Origin: Spongospora subterranea f. sp. subterranea
Taxonomy: Eukaryota; Endomyxa: Phytomyxea; Phytomyxea; Plasmodiophorida
Length of the DNA stretch: 64,000 nucleotides
Assembly: GCA_049724395.1 (NCBI GenBank)
Contig: JAUGWO010000167.1
Location: 34,030 to 98,029, forward strand
Direction of reading: 5' to 3'
The notes below the pieces were generated by a model. It did not search any database and was not told the DNA's origin. It saw only the letters and a program-made list of their open reading frames with translations. Positions 48,054 to 58,908 of this stretch are shown piece after piece (within the stretch, counting starts at the first letter, position 1; each line of letters starts with the position of its first letter). Position numbers and translations under genes: made by a program.

Positions 48054-48431
48054 TTGTATGGCGGGGCCTCTGATTTAATTCGAATGATTGAATCCAGTCT
48101 TTTGAACGTCATGACTGGTGATTTGAATCCAGTCTTTTCTGTTGGGCACGCACTTTTTGATCCAGTCAATTCTGTAGGCCCCTTGATTATTCCATCCTTG
48201 AAAAGAAGTGGAAGAAAAGGAAAAGATATTCAAGACCGCTCGTAAAATTACTGACTACTTCGCCCCAACGAGCATCATAAATACCGTTCCTGGAGAACCT
48301 GCATCAGAACCTGCATCTATCACCCCTGAAAAAAGGGCCTAAAAATCATATCTCAGTGTACTGGCATAACGGCATGCAGATGTGTTGAACGACGACTCCT
48401 TGGAGTATCTAAATACGATACGCTGCGATAC

Positions 48432-49912
48432 TTGAGCATCGAGCAATATTTTATGTTGAGCAAGGATGCCGGTAAGAAGATGTCTGCATCCTTAACCGTT
48501 GCGAAATCTTTCTTTCGTATTAAAGGACTTCAACATCACGCCAGAAATATTCGACACTGGGCAGAGTACTTTTTGAAACATCAAACTGTGCCTGAACGCA
48601 AGCAAGGGTGCCACATCAAGTATACTTCGCTAATTTTGGATGAGGACATTGCGAGCAGATGCCGGTCTTGGCTCAGGTCTACAAAAAACGATGCAATATC
48701 GGGTTTGACGTTTTCTCGATGGATCAACACGCAGTTGCACATTGATCTGAATCTTTGCAACCCCATTGCCATATCAGAGAAAACGTGCCTTCGCTGGCTC
48801 AAATTTCTGGGTTATCAATATCGAGAATTGAAAAAAGGATTGTATCATGATGGGCACGAACGAAACGACGTAGTTCAGTACAGGGAAGCTTTCCTCGATC
48901 GAATGGCAATTTATGATCGTCGAATGCCAAAGTATATCGGCGAGGATATGTTGACGGTAATTGAACCGCAACTTGAAAATGACGAGCGCAGAATTGTTCT
49001 GGTGACGCACGACGAATCTTGCTTTAGCGCTCATGATGGAAAACGCACGATTTGGTTTGATCAGGATAACCGACCAATTCGACCCAAGGGTGAAGGGAGG
49101 AGCATTATGGTGTCGGAGTTCATCTGTGAATGTCATGGACCGATGAAACTGACAGGCAATGATCAAGCAGAAAATCCCCTAGTTCCTACTGAAACTGTGG
49201 TTATCATCAAGCCAGGTAAGAACGCGGACGGCTTCTGGACAAACCAAGACCTGGTCAAACAGATCCAAGAACGAGCGATTCCGATTTTCCGAATTTTGCA
49301 TCCAAAAAGCAAAATGCTGCTAATGTTCGATAACTCCCAGAACCACCGAGCATTGCCGCCTGACGAACTAAATGCTAAAGTTCTGAACCTGAATGATGGC
49401 GGAAAGAACGTAAAACTGCGGCGTCCAGGATGGTTCATGAAACAGGGACAACGAGTTGAACAGATGATGCAGACGAATGCGGGAGTCCAGAAAGGGTTGA
49501 GAACCATTTTGCAAGAACGTGGCTTGTGGGAAAACTACTTATCAAAAGACTCAGCCAAATCAGTTCTTGAGCAACAACCGGATTTTCGGGCGCAAAAAGA
49601 ATGGATCGTCGAAACAGTCGAACAAAATGACGGAATAGTTGACTTCTACCCGAAATTTCATTGTGAGTTTAACTTTATCGAGATGTATTGGGCTGCGGCC
49701 AAGAGTTGCAGATTGTTGTACCGAAGGCGTTGGAGCAGGTTCCTCTAGAACAAATTTGGCGCTTCGCCCGAAAGTGTTATCGATATATGGACGCTTACCG
49801 AATAGTTGACGCTTCTGGGAACAGGCTCTTTGTCCGACAAGCAGAATACGCCGTCAAGAAGTACAAACGCCACCGCAGTCTACCAGAATCACTAATTGCG
49901 CAACTTGATTGA
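48432..49912 (+). CDS. DDE_3 / IS630-Tc1-type transposase (fungal-type)
   Basis: The main frame gives 438 residues with an N-terminal helical region (RNIRHWAEYFL), then LDEDIASRCRSWLRS, RWINTQLHIDL, RWLKFLGYQYRELKKGLYHD and GHERNDVVQYREAFLDRM. The catalytic core has D194 in VTHDESCF, D300 in MLLMFDNSQNH and E417 in FNFIEMYWAAAK, the full DDE triad. Right after AAAK (about 49690-49715) the frame shifts, and the expected tail (VPKALEQVPLEQIWRFARKC then YRYMDAYR) continues to 49912, so one indel inactivates this copy. The frame stays open upstream of 48432, and a further segment (ARKITDYFAPTSIINT, about 48250-48300) may be its N-terminus. I could not define TIRs. It starts just outside the right TIR of the neighbouring transposon. 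Confidence 0.85.
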
Positions 49913-50142
49913 TTTTGATGTCATTTTCTGCGCGCAGATAAAAACTGCGAGCAATGATACAAAGTGCGTACGCATTTTGTACAAAATCGATTTGAAACAA
50001 TTGTAGAGTTAAAAGGTGTCCCGTACTGTATTCGCGATCCGTTTCTTTAAGACTGCAATACCAATCTTCATAGATTTTTGCAATATCCTAACAGATCATC
50101 AATCCAGATAATCAACTTCTGAAAGATCAAATTTTTAAATAT

Positions 50143-52066
50143 TTAGACATTCTTGCCTGAAACTGGATGGCTGAATTTAGCGCGCCCTGTGGTGTATACT
50201 GCTCTATCGGTCATGACTGAACACATCTCTCTGCATTCTTCTGCAAGAGGAATCATCCATAACTCTTTGAAAACATCCAGTTTGAACCAGAACTTTGATC
50301 CAGCCAGATGTTTAACTATTGCTTCCATGAACGGCATAGGCGAAACAGTACTTTCGCTCTCGTCCTCCATCCTTCTTTTCCACCACCAATACTGGTGATG
50401 CCCATTAAGAATTGTAATTCTCTTCAATTAGACCATACATCATTAGCTCATCAACGAACTTCTTCAAGAATTCGCTATCTTCTGTGCTGTATCTTCTAGC
50501 CTTGCATTTAAACAAAAATGCGTTTCGCTTCAGTTGAGTTTTGAACGGTGTCACTTCTGTTGGCGAGTCCGGACCCAGACTCTTTCGCCAGTTGTTTACT
50601 AAGTATTTCACTTTGTCTCGCCACTGTTTTGGCAAGCCATTTATCGCAGCTTGTTTAACTAAGTATCCTAGGCTGCACTCTATTTCTTCTGTTATAACGT
50701 CCCCGATTTGGACGTCATCTTCTGTAAAGCGCGAATTACGTGGATTGCGCTTTTCTTCATTACTCTTCTGCGTTTATTTGTGTTTCTTGTACTTATGATC
50801 GGGCTTCTGTTGATATCTTTTGCTGTATTGATTGGGTTATGACTACCCTTTTCTATTAGCGTTTCCAACGCTGTTTCTGGTTCAATACCCAACTGCTTCA
50901 ATAAATCTCGTCCTAAGATAATCTCATCGCTTGGTACATCCCAAATAAAGCATCGGTGTTTACGAGTGATCATCTCGCCAAACTTTGCTCTTAATCTGAT
51001 GACCACAGAGATGGCTTCCGTGGATTCGATTTCGTTGTCACCAAGTATCAGCTTTACTGGTGGGTCCAACACTTCTACTTCTAGATTATTATTTCTGATA
51101 GCTTCATTAGCAATACTTCTTGGTAATAAGCTAACATCCGTTGCACCGCTATCCAATATAGCAGGCACGAATCTTCCTTAATTAACTTTAGCTAGAATAC
51201 GATTGTTATCTGAATCGTTTCTGACTAGCCGATAAACCAAGAGGTTATCAGCCTTCTGCCTTTATTTATTCTTCTCCAAAAGGTAATCAACCTTATGCTT
51301 CTGTTTATTCTTCTGGATCGTCTTCTCATCCAGTATTTGAGCAACCTCCTCCTTACTCAGGTTATCTGGGCAAGCATAGACTGGATGTCCAGCTTTTCCA
51401 CAGTTGTAACGAATCAAACCCTTTCCCTTCTTCGGGTTGATTTGTGGACGATTACACTATGCGGAGCTCGCGCTTCTCGCGGCTCCAAACGGTTCCGAGT
51501 ATCCGTCCCATGCGTCTTAGGGTTGGGCTCAGACCGTTGCTTCTTAGAGGGGCGCTCCTCCGAGTCCTCCCACTCATGATGGCTTTCGACTTTCTCTTTT
51601 AGCAAAGCTAAAAATTGGTCAGGACTTCTCCGCAGGCCCGCCTTCTCCGTGCTCATAATTTCTTCATTTTCTCCCTCAGTTTGAAAGGTCGCAACGCTTC
51701 CAATAGAAACTTTACTTCCAACTTCTGGCCTTCTTTGCCTTCAAATGAGTTCTCCCATCTGTGTTTTAGCACGATCTCCATGAAGTCACCCGTTAATGAC
51801 ATGATTCTTCCGAACGGTGTTCCTTCGGTCGTCATGGCCAGCTTCTTCATTTCTTTGGACATGTCGGCTCCGCTATTGTCCTTCTCCAACTGGTCCTTCA
51901 GCCAGTCGTATAGGTCCTTGTCTGTGAGTACGTCGTCATGAGCCTTCAGCTCGTATCTACAGATGGGTTTCAACAAGCTCGGCTTGATCATCGACTTCAA
52001 CAGGGGCTCCATGCCATCGGCGCCGGCTTCTTTAAATACGCCAACATAAACCTTATACTTCGCCAT
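50143..52066 (-). mobile_element. Ty3-type retrotransposon fossil (gag, protease, partial RT)
   Basis: Reading leftward: gag (52066-51653, MAKYKVYVGVFKEAGADGME at its start), a basic gag tail (51656-51414), retropepsin with the DSGAT motif and a later ILGRDLLKQLGI block (51168-50840), then the first part of RT with the FWFKLDVFKELW motif (50330-50143). It is cut off inside RT, so integrase and RNase H are missing. A few interruptions (about four) separate long clean frames, so it is broken but younger than the Copia fossils. Confidence 0.8.
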
Positions 52067-53097
52067 GAATTCAGGATCTCCTCCCGATAAAATCCTTCTA
52101 GCCTTGGCGCCGTATTTACTTCAAAGGTTACCGTTGGCATTTTCTTGGGGGCTTCGTCTCCCCCCAATGTTTGCTCGTAACAGTCTCTTCTTCTTGCATG
52201 ATGACGGCTTCGCTGGTTTGCATCATGTTGTTGAACTGTTACTATTAAAGAATTCTTTGTGACAACTTGCTGTGTGAGTTAATTTCGACTCTTCGGTCAA
52301 TCAATCAATTCTCTATTTATTCCTTCTCCTCTTCCGACAGATCTCTCTCGCAGGTTTCGCAGTCCGTGACACATCTTCCAATGACTGCGGGCCTGCGGCC
52401 TTCGCTTCAGTCATGGTCCTGCCACTGGCGGTCACGCAGGAACTGCCGTCTTCTTAGTTATTGCCTTCTGCAGAGAATATGTAGCATTCGCTAATCATGT
52501 GAATACATAATTAAAACAGTATTAGCATCTTGCGGTGGCATGGGTCATGTTGCAGACAGTTTCTTGCGCAGCGTTTGACTTGGAAGATTTTAAAAAGCAT
52601 TTTACATGTGCTTGCTACCCTGTCTGAGCAAGCAACGATCTCCGTGCAAACCTTGTTCGTGATCACTGCGTTTTTCATTCAAGAAGCCAACCATACCACT
52701 CGCCTACTGAAAGGTTGCAGCCTACGGCAACACAAACATCGAGCTTCGCCCATCGAATCTGTTGTTTCCTCTGAAACTCAAAGCCTAGCGTCTTCAGGTT
52801 TGTCGTTTTGTAAATCAGTCCTTTCGAATTTCGCGAATGACTACAGATAATTTCACAGTACCCCAGGCCTCTTTTCCAAATTTGCGAAAATAACAAAAAA
52901 CCTCATTCTTTAAGATGATAATTTCTTGAGGGTTTCATATTGCTTTGATTGCACCACCTTTTCTGTGTCCTCATGTGGCTACAGTACTGCACATGAATAC
53001 ACGGGAATTTTAAAACTGAAACAGTTTTGCGAAGGCGCGAAGCCGTCTACTGCGTGGCTTTCCTCGTATCATATCTGGGTTTAAAAAAACTGGCGAG
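52067..53097. other. no gene seen
   Basis: The part next to gag (52067-52500) may be leader or LTR of the Ty3 fossil, but no second LTR is present to confirm this. The plus frame 52530-52850 has no recognised motif. The last 100 bp are presumably the PPP1R2 promoter. Confidence 0.4.
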
Positions 53098-53820
53098 ATG
53101 AGAAGCATCCTTAAACACAGGGCAAGACAGAACCATGAGCCCCCGTTGTTTGCTGTTCAGTTTGACGAGGAGAATCTAGCGCTGATACAGGTTTTTGTGC
53201 TATATCGTTTTACTCTTCACAACATGTTTCTTCCACCAGTTCTGGGACCAATTTAAGTTTTCAATGTAGTCGGAGAAACCTCCAACCCGAATGTTCATCA
53301 ACGAACCCAAAACACCATTCCACTACACGAATTCTGATCACTGTGCAGACGAAATAGTGGATTTAGAAATATCTGATGCTGACGATGGCAAAATGTATGC
53401 AACGACCATTTTATCGCGCAATTCAATTATAGACTATTTTGTATATAGATGTCTCCAGAGTTTTGAAGGTGATGGTTTACCGGCTGGTTCGAATGAATCA
53501 TGTATTGATCAACACGTCTGCGAGTGGGATGATACTGAAATTACTGAAAATGGTATGTCGTGCAATTACGTCTTTTGACGTTACCCAGACTGTAGTTTGT
53601 TATAGACAATGGACCCGTTTTGCACCAATCTGAAAAGTTCAAATCAAAACGTCATAATCACTACAATGAATTTGCAACGGTTAGACGCTTTCGAAAAAAA
53701 GATGACGGTATCATTTCTCCCGAAACTGTCGAAGATTGAATCTGGCCGAATAAACTTACTATTGTACCGAGGAATTACAACAGCAACGTACAATCGCACC
53801 ATAAATTACTTTACCTAATT
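53098..53820 (+). CDS. PPP1R2: protein phosphatase 1 inhibitor-2 / Glc8
   Basis: Inhibitor-2 binds and modulates the catalytic subunit of protein phosphatase 1. The start at 53098 gives MRSILKHRARQN, the SILK-type PP1-docking motif placed N-terminally as in the family, followed by FAVQFDEENLALIQ. After the 79-nt intron 53191-53269 comes PTRMFINEPKTPFHY, the conserved EPKTPF/Y block. Further short introns lead to an acidic middle part (CEWDDTEITEN) and the C-terminal FKSKRHNHYNEFATVRRFRK, the conserved KR-x-HYNEF helix. The last exon ends in NRTINYFT and the stop at about 53820. All joins stay in frame. It is convergent with CYRI, whose stop is about 10 bp away, so the 3' UTRs must overlap. 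Confidence 0.87.
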
Positions 53821-53827
53821 TGGTTTA

Positions 53828-54977
53828 TTATTTATCGACATCAAGAAGAGATCGAATTCCATTCGGAGTGCTGTCGTCCGCGAAATGAAGAGTTGAATAC
53901 CGCAGCATATTCGTGAGCGAAGAAGTTGACGGATATTCTTTCACCACCAGCTGGACCGCTTGCTTGAATATTGATCCCCGATTTTTTCACAAAGGCTCCA
54001 CCTTCCAAGGAGATGTGATCAAACAACACAATAGCTCCAACCATGATACGTGTCAAGAGCTGATTAGTTTCTGGAGACTGAAATCTATAATATCATAGGC
54101 CTGAGAACAAAAGATAACTGTGGCATCAAGAGCATACCGCTTTGATTTTAAAAGTTCCAAACACACGTTAGAAGTGAGAGCTAATGCCTGAGGAACATTA
54201 GGATTTGATACATACAGACTTGAAGTTGCTTTTGCTAGTGCGGACATCATAGGTATTGATTGTGCTATATATAAGGAAATAAAACTGGCTTCTTCATCTC
54301 GAACCTTGAAAGTTTTCTTTAGAAAAACCACGTCTCAGAAAAAAGATTTTACCTTGATATCTGGGTCGTTGGCGTGCTTTGCCAGAACGCGACGGTAATA
54401 AGAAAAATCATTTTGTATCCCAGGGCGCTGCATTTTGAGCTCATCGAATCGTAACACAAAATCAAGTAGCCGGCCAAACTGCTTTACAGAATATTGATGC
54501 GAACAAAATGCTTCTTTTTCCTGCCCAGTAGCTAGAAACTTTAACAGGTCTCTGACTATGTTAGCAACCTCTTTAGAATAAGTATAAAATGCGCTAATGA
54601 CGTCGACGTTAAGTTTAACAGCAAGGAAAGCTTCCAATTCTGATTTAGACGACGGTTCTGACAGAGCTTTTCGTATATAAGTACCGCAGTTACAATACGC
54701 TTCTAACATCTGCGAGACAAGGCTCGTGTATAGAAGATCTGGCAAATGTTATGAAAACGCTTACCTCAGTCATCCTATATGACCTAGATAGAATTTCCTC
54801 GGCGGCATCACATATAACCCTTTCGCTATCGTCACTATATTGCGCAGCTAAAGGCGGCAACATTATTAGACAATGCTATCGTATTTCTGTCGCTAAACAA
54901 AACAACGACTAACATTCGAAATCGACGAAAACGTCCGATACGTCAATTCGGCCAGGAAAGCTAAACAGCGCTCCCAT
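53828..54977 (-). CDS. CYRI: CYRI / FAM49 Rac1-binding regulator of SCAR/WAVE
   Basis: CYRI proteins bind active Rac1 and restrain the SCAR/WAVE-Arp2/3 pathway at the leading edge. The start at 54977 gives MGALFSFPGRIDVSDVFVDF; Gly2 fits the family's N-myristoylation site. Introns of 66, 55, 49 and 53 nt join the exons: ESAQYSDDSERVICDAAEEI, MLEAYCNCGTYIRKALSEP, then FVLRFDELKMQRPGIQNDFS with YYRR (the most conserved block), SPETNQLLTRIMVGAIVLFD and the C-terminus EYPSTSSLTNMLRYSTLHFA. The frame slips by one base in an A-run at about 53966-53975; text on both sides matches the family, so a homopolymer sequencing error or a very recent indel is likely. Otherwise it is full length (about 300 residues). 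Confidence 0.92.
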
Positions 54978-55774
54978 CGCTAAAGGGACGATCCAATACC
55001 AGAATTACGCAATCTGACACGCTAGCAAAACCTTTTTGTTTATTAGCCAAAACTTGAGAAACCTGTTCAGACCTCAGTGAGCCGGACTGGGTGCTGCGCG
55101 GCATACAATCTGCGTACCCTTCAAAAAAGATATGGGTTATCAACAACAACGAATTTGTAACACTGCTTCTTTGGTTCCAGCTACCAAGCATAAAAAATAA
55201 ACTGCAAAGCAAACCGCAACTAGTTTCAGAATCACTGGATTTGTATATAAGAGGAAATAAATTCCGGATATTCTACCATTGCGGGTAGATGACAGGAGCA
55301 GCGAAAGGTTTCTTTGCTTACAGCGGCTCATTGATTATGGCCCAGCCCTTTTTAAATATTGACTGTACAAAATCTCTCTTATATAACGTGGTGGTTGGCC
55401 AGAATTCTTGACCCCCGCACCGCTGAAGATGCTTTGAAATTAGTCGGAGCGTTCGTAACTCTGATAGAGGACACTTGCAAAATGGGCATGTAACTATGGA
55501 ATGCATGAACAAATCGGAAACGACCACATGGGCGGCGTTACCGCTTTTGCAAGATTGCAATGATGAGATTACAACAGGGTCCATCGACGCGAGAGGAAAT
55601 CACGATCAACTTGCGAAAAAAGTGGAAACTGTATGTAACGTGGTGCCTTTACTTTTCAAATGGATTTTAGAAAAGTGCGATTTTGAAGCATGAATTTGCG
55701 AGTCCGCAATTTATTAATGTACAGTAACCCTACCAATACCGGACGTACTATTTATGGGTTGCATGAATTGGGTG
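54978..55774 (-). CDS. unidentified gene with UBZ-like C2HC zinc finger
   Basis: The frame at 55584-55318 contains TCPFCKCPLSELRTLRLISK followed by HLQRCGG, a Cys-x2-Cys...His-x3-Cys arrangement like UBZ4 fingers of DNA-repair proteins. The flanking frames (55331-55140, 55212-54961) are hydrophobic or low in motifs, and I could not splice them convincingly. It may extend toward the CYRI start. This could equally be a lone fragment truncated by the Mutator-like insertion at 55775. Confidence 0.3.
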
Positions 55775-58746
55775 GAGGGAGGGACCTGAGCACACCAACT
55801 TCGGTAGGTAACACACTAAGAATGGACACTTGTTTTGGGTTCTCAACACACCAATGTAAAACGTGCGTGGGATGGTATCATAGCACACTGTTTTAAGGTA
55901 TTCAACACACTAAGAATGGTACTGTAGCACACTTGTTTTGGGTTCTCAACACACCAATGTAAACAGTGCGTGAGAAGAATCATAACACACTGATTTAGGT
56001 ATTCAACACACTAAGAATGGTATTTTAACACACTTGTTTTGGATCGCCAACACACGAAGTAACAATAACGCCGACTATATCAAACACACTAGACTGTACG
56101 TCCAACACACAGGACTGTTTCGATGTGGTTGTACTGCCTGGGGGTTATGTCATTTCCGATTGGTCGAAAACGATTTGGAGGTGCCGGTTCCAATTCCATT
56201 GCTGCTACCTGGATGATAATGGACATTCGAAAGTCATTTTCGCAGTTAAATTGTTGGATTGCAACATGGCAACGGTTTATTAGGTTAATCACTCCAACTG
56301 CAGCGCAAGTCCTGCGAGCCTGGGACGGCCAGGTCCAGCGACTGGATCACGGTTTCGGCGATTTGGTTCCGGACCTGGGACGGCAACACCACGGCCTCGA
56401 CCAAGGCCATTAACATTCCGGTGAATGCGACCGCGGCGACGCCGGTTTACTGGTATCGACCGGTTTACCAACCGTTCGACCGGTGGAGGAACTCCCACAT
56501 GCCGGCCAGTAACAAAGCATGCATGCATAAAATGCACGCAAATGCCGAACTTGAAAAAATATTGGCAATTACAATTGCGTGGTTCAACTGAGACTAACCA
56601 CCCATCAGGTGTCATGCCCAGGCGCTCCATTCGTAAAAAATTTCTGTTATCGGTGATTTTTTTATCGCAGAAAAATCCGCATTGTCGAGTCCATCCTCCT
56701 CATCCACCAATGGATGCTCGAACTGAGATACCAGCACCTCCCAAGCGTTTGCAGTCAATCGAGAATGAAGTTGCCGCCCGGATCTTAGTTTGTTGAACCG
56801 CAAAATGATACGTTTCGATGCCATTGGAGATAGATGAAACGTTCGATTATTTTCGGATTCACTTCGGCATAACTGCCTAAATTCTTCCACAAGTTGGGGG
56901 ATGTGCAATCGACGTCTGCCCAATGCCTGCAATATAACAGTCAGTTGCAGCCTGTTGAAAGACAAATATAATACCTCCTTGATTCGGGCATTGAAACCTT
57001 CGTTGGGATTGTTGGTGGACGATCGTCCTGGTTCCGTATAATGCACAGCCCATAGCGAGAACCTACCATGTAGCCATTGAGCTTCAAAATACTGGGCAAA
57101 CCGCTGGACTGCAGGAGGACTCGTGGCGTCGCGCCAGCGGTTGATAATGATAGAGGACTTCTGAGCGAAATCGATTTCGCTGCCCGACAAATGTAGTGAA
57201 TAAATATCATGGGAAATGATTTCCCATTCGGCCCAACGAACGCCATCGCGATGGTCCCAACACTGTCATTGTCGCCTCATCAGTTGAAATTACAACAAAG
57301 GGTGAGGACATACATTTTTGAGCAGATGAAAGAAGCACATGAGGTATGAAGAATCTCTGAACACATTGCTGACGGCGTTGATCTGAGCTCCATCAGCATC
57401 CCCCACGATAAAGTCGGGGACGAAATTGAAATCACATTTTTCAAGGAATATGTTTTTGAGTGATAACAGCGCGTATTCACAGTCTCTCTGCTGTCTTGTG
57501 GAGCAAATGCTCATCGACAACAGGTGGAACTTTCCCGCGAAATCAGAATATCCGACAACGAATACGGGATATGAAACCCTGTTTGTCTTGAACGTTGTGT
57601 CCATATGGCACAAAACATGAACGTCAGGGTTTGCTCTGACTATTTCAATAAACTTGGTCAGAAGGCCCTTACAAGTCAAACCTGGAAATGCAGAGTCAGT
57701 AGTGAATTAAGTTTGATAAAGATGATACTCAACTGATGCGGAAAGGACGTTCGTCGGAACCGACTCCAACAACGACGGCACCGTCACGGTCGTTAACGCC
57801 GAAAATAAAAGCATCATTAGGGTCCTGTTCTTCCCATACCTCAGCTGGCCTGAGTGTTGCAAGTTTCGTCAAAACTGCATCAAGCGTGTCGATTTGCCCA
57901 TTGTCTCGCCTAAATCGCTTGACAACGCTTTGAATCTGCTGCAGCGTAGGCATTGGAGTAATTTCTAATTCCCCAAATTCCAATGTCCTGCGACAACGGG
58001 AAAGATGTTTTTCGAGTACTTTGGGAGTTCGATGGGGGTCTTCATCCATTAATTCTTGGATCTTGCGCTTCATAGGGCTATTGACCTGAGATTCATCCAT
58101 GATTCAGCATTTACAGTAACTAAAATCCGAACAATATAGATAATTACAGTTTGTTTTGCTGGCGAGGACAGGGCATCAGCCTCAAAAAAGGCGAGGTGTT
58201 TCCCTCGAAGTAAAACCTCTGAAGATCCATCAACTGTGCAAGTATTGATGGCGTAAACAGCACCACAAAAAAGGTTTTGTTCTCCTTCAATCTCAGCAAA
58301 ACATCGTACAGACGTACATTTGGCGTAACGTCGCCGCATCACTGTTGTCTTCATGCAAGAAATTGCACGACGCCATCTGAGACTTGAACACTGTGTGTGA
58401 CGGTAACGCAGCCCGAATTTCTTTCAACGTGACTGCCTCGTTGATGTCAATTGCGATTGCGAGCCAATCATGATCTGCGACATCATGATCGGAATCGGGA
58501 TCCATGATTAATCGTAAATATAAATGTCGGGGTGACCTTCAAGCAATGCGCAAATCTGTGTGTTCAAGACCCATGTCTACAGTGTGTTGAAGACCCATTC
58601 CTAGTGTGTTCAAGTCCCATTTCTGGTGTGTCGGTGTACCTTCTCACGCAGTCTATTTTTGTGTGTTGGAATCCCAAATGGTGGGTGTTGGAGCCCCATT
58701 TCTAGTGTGTTTAAGTCAAAATTTGGTGTGTGCGGACCTTTTTCTC
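55775..58746 (-). mobile_element. Mutator-like element (MULE), complete ends and 9-bp TSD
   Basis: A 2,972-bp element bounded by the direct 9-bp duplication AATTGGGTG at 55766-55774 and 58747-58755, the size made by MULE transposases. Ends: GAGGGAGGGACCTGAGCACA on the left and GAGAAAAAGGTCCGCACACA read from the right. Both continue into CACC...AACACACTA.GAATGG, so the TIR is imperfect and long. Left subterminal DNA (55810-56110) holds repeated AACACACTAAGAATGG units about 95-100 bp apart; the right (58555-58745) holds the complement (CACTAG/GTGTGTT motifs). One transposase gene fills the centre. Confidence 0.92.
56289..58505 (-). CDS. MULE transposase with SWIM zinc finger
   Basis: Exons read MDPDSDHDVADHDWLAIAID (58505), RRYAKCTSVRCFAEIEGEQN, then past a 62-nt intron (about 58082-58143) VNSPMKRKIQELMDEDPHRT and VKRFRRDNGQIDTLDAVLTK. 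After a roughly 50-nt intron near 57.7 kb comes the catalytic core: VLCHMDTTFKTNRVSYPVFV (first Asp), DFIVGDADGAQINAVSNVF (second Asp) and, past a further short intron, STNNPNEGFNARIKEVLYLS (Glu). The C-terminal SWIM finger is NCNCQYFFKFGICVHFMHAC, followed by a Gly/Arg-rich tail to 56289. Frame changes remain near 58.3 kb and at about 56630 (A/T runs nearby): undetected introns or indels. If real, these two breaks are the only damage. Confidence 0.85.
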
Positions 58747-58796
58747 AATTGGGTGTTAGTCTGTGAGTGTTATTTAACACCCAAACGCCAGTCAAT

Positions 58797-58884
58797 ACAT
58801 TTGGTGTTTACAAATCACCAAATACGACCTCCGTCAGGATACATTTGGTGTTTACAAATCACCAAATACGACCTATGTCAGGCT
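58797..58884. repeat. two tandem 44-bp units with internal palindromes
   Basis: Units 58797-58840 and 58841-58884 are about 93% alike, and each holds ATTTGGTG...CACCAAAT, an 8-bp-arm hairpin. Confidence 0.9.
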
Positions 58885-58908
58885 TGATTGTTTCATAAAA
58901 CAATCAAG
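58883..58908. repeat. perfect 11-bp hairpin
   Basis: CTTGATTGTTT, CATA loop, AAACAATCAAG, immediately after the tandem units. No gene ends here, so a terminator role is not supported. Confidence 0.85.

Larger units (their letters stand above)
45691..48182 (-). mobile_element. DNA transposon with long TIRs, transposase-like and protease-like genes
   Basis: Terminal inverted repeats: left 45691 to about 45862, right about 48042-48182. Both share CAACAGAAAAGACTGGATTC, CCAGTCATGACGTTCAAAAG and, at the inner edge, GGCCCCGCCATACAAATGAC. The outer tips are GGGCCACTAGAAAAGACTGG and, on the right, GGGGCCTACAGAATTGACTG. The left TIR is longer by an extra copy of the GACTGGAT-type motif. No clear target-site duplication is visible (flanks TATTTAAT and TTGATTAT). 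All coding is on the minus strand. It resembles the large, protease-carrying cut-and-paste elements of fungi and other eukaryotes (KDZ/Plavaka-like), but the family is not proven. Confidence 0.75.

Noticed and set aside
55810-56110. CRISPR-like array
   Set aside because: The repeated AACACAC units are MULE subterminal repeats: irregular, about 95-100 bp apart, mirrored at the other end of the element.
58883-58908. Rho-independent-type terminator
   Set aside because: The context is eukaryotic, no T-run follows, and no gene ends here.
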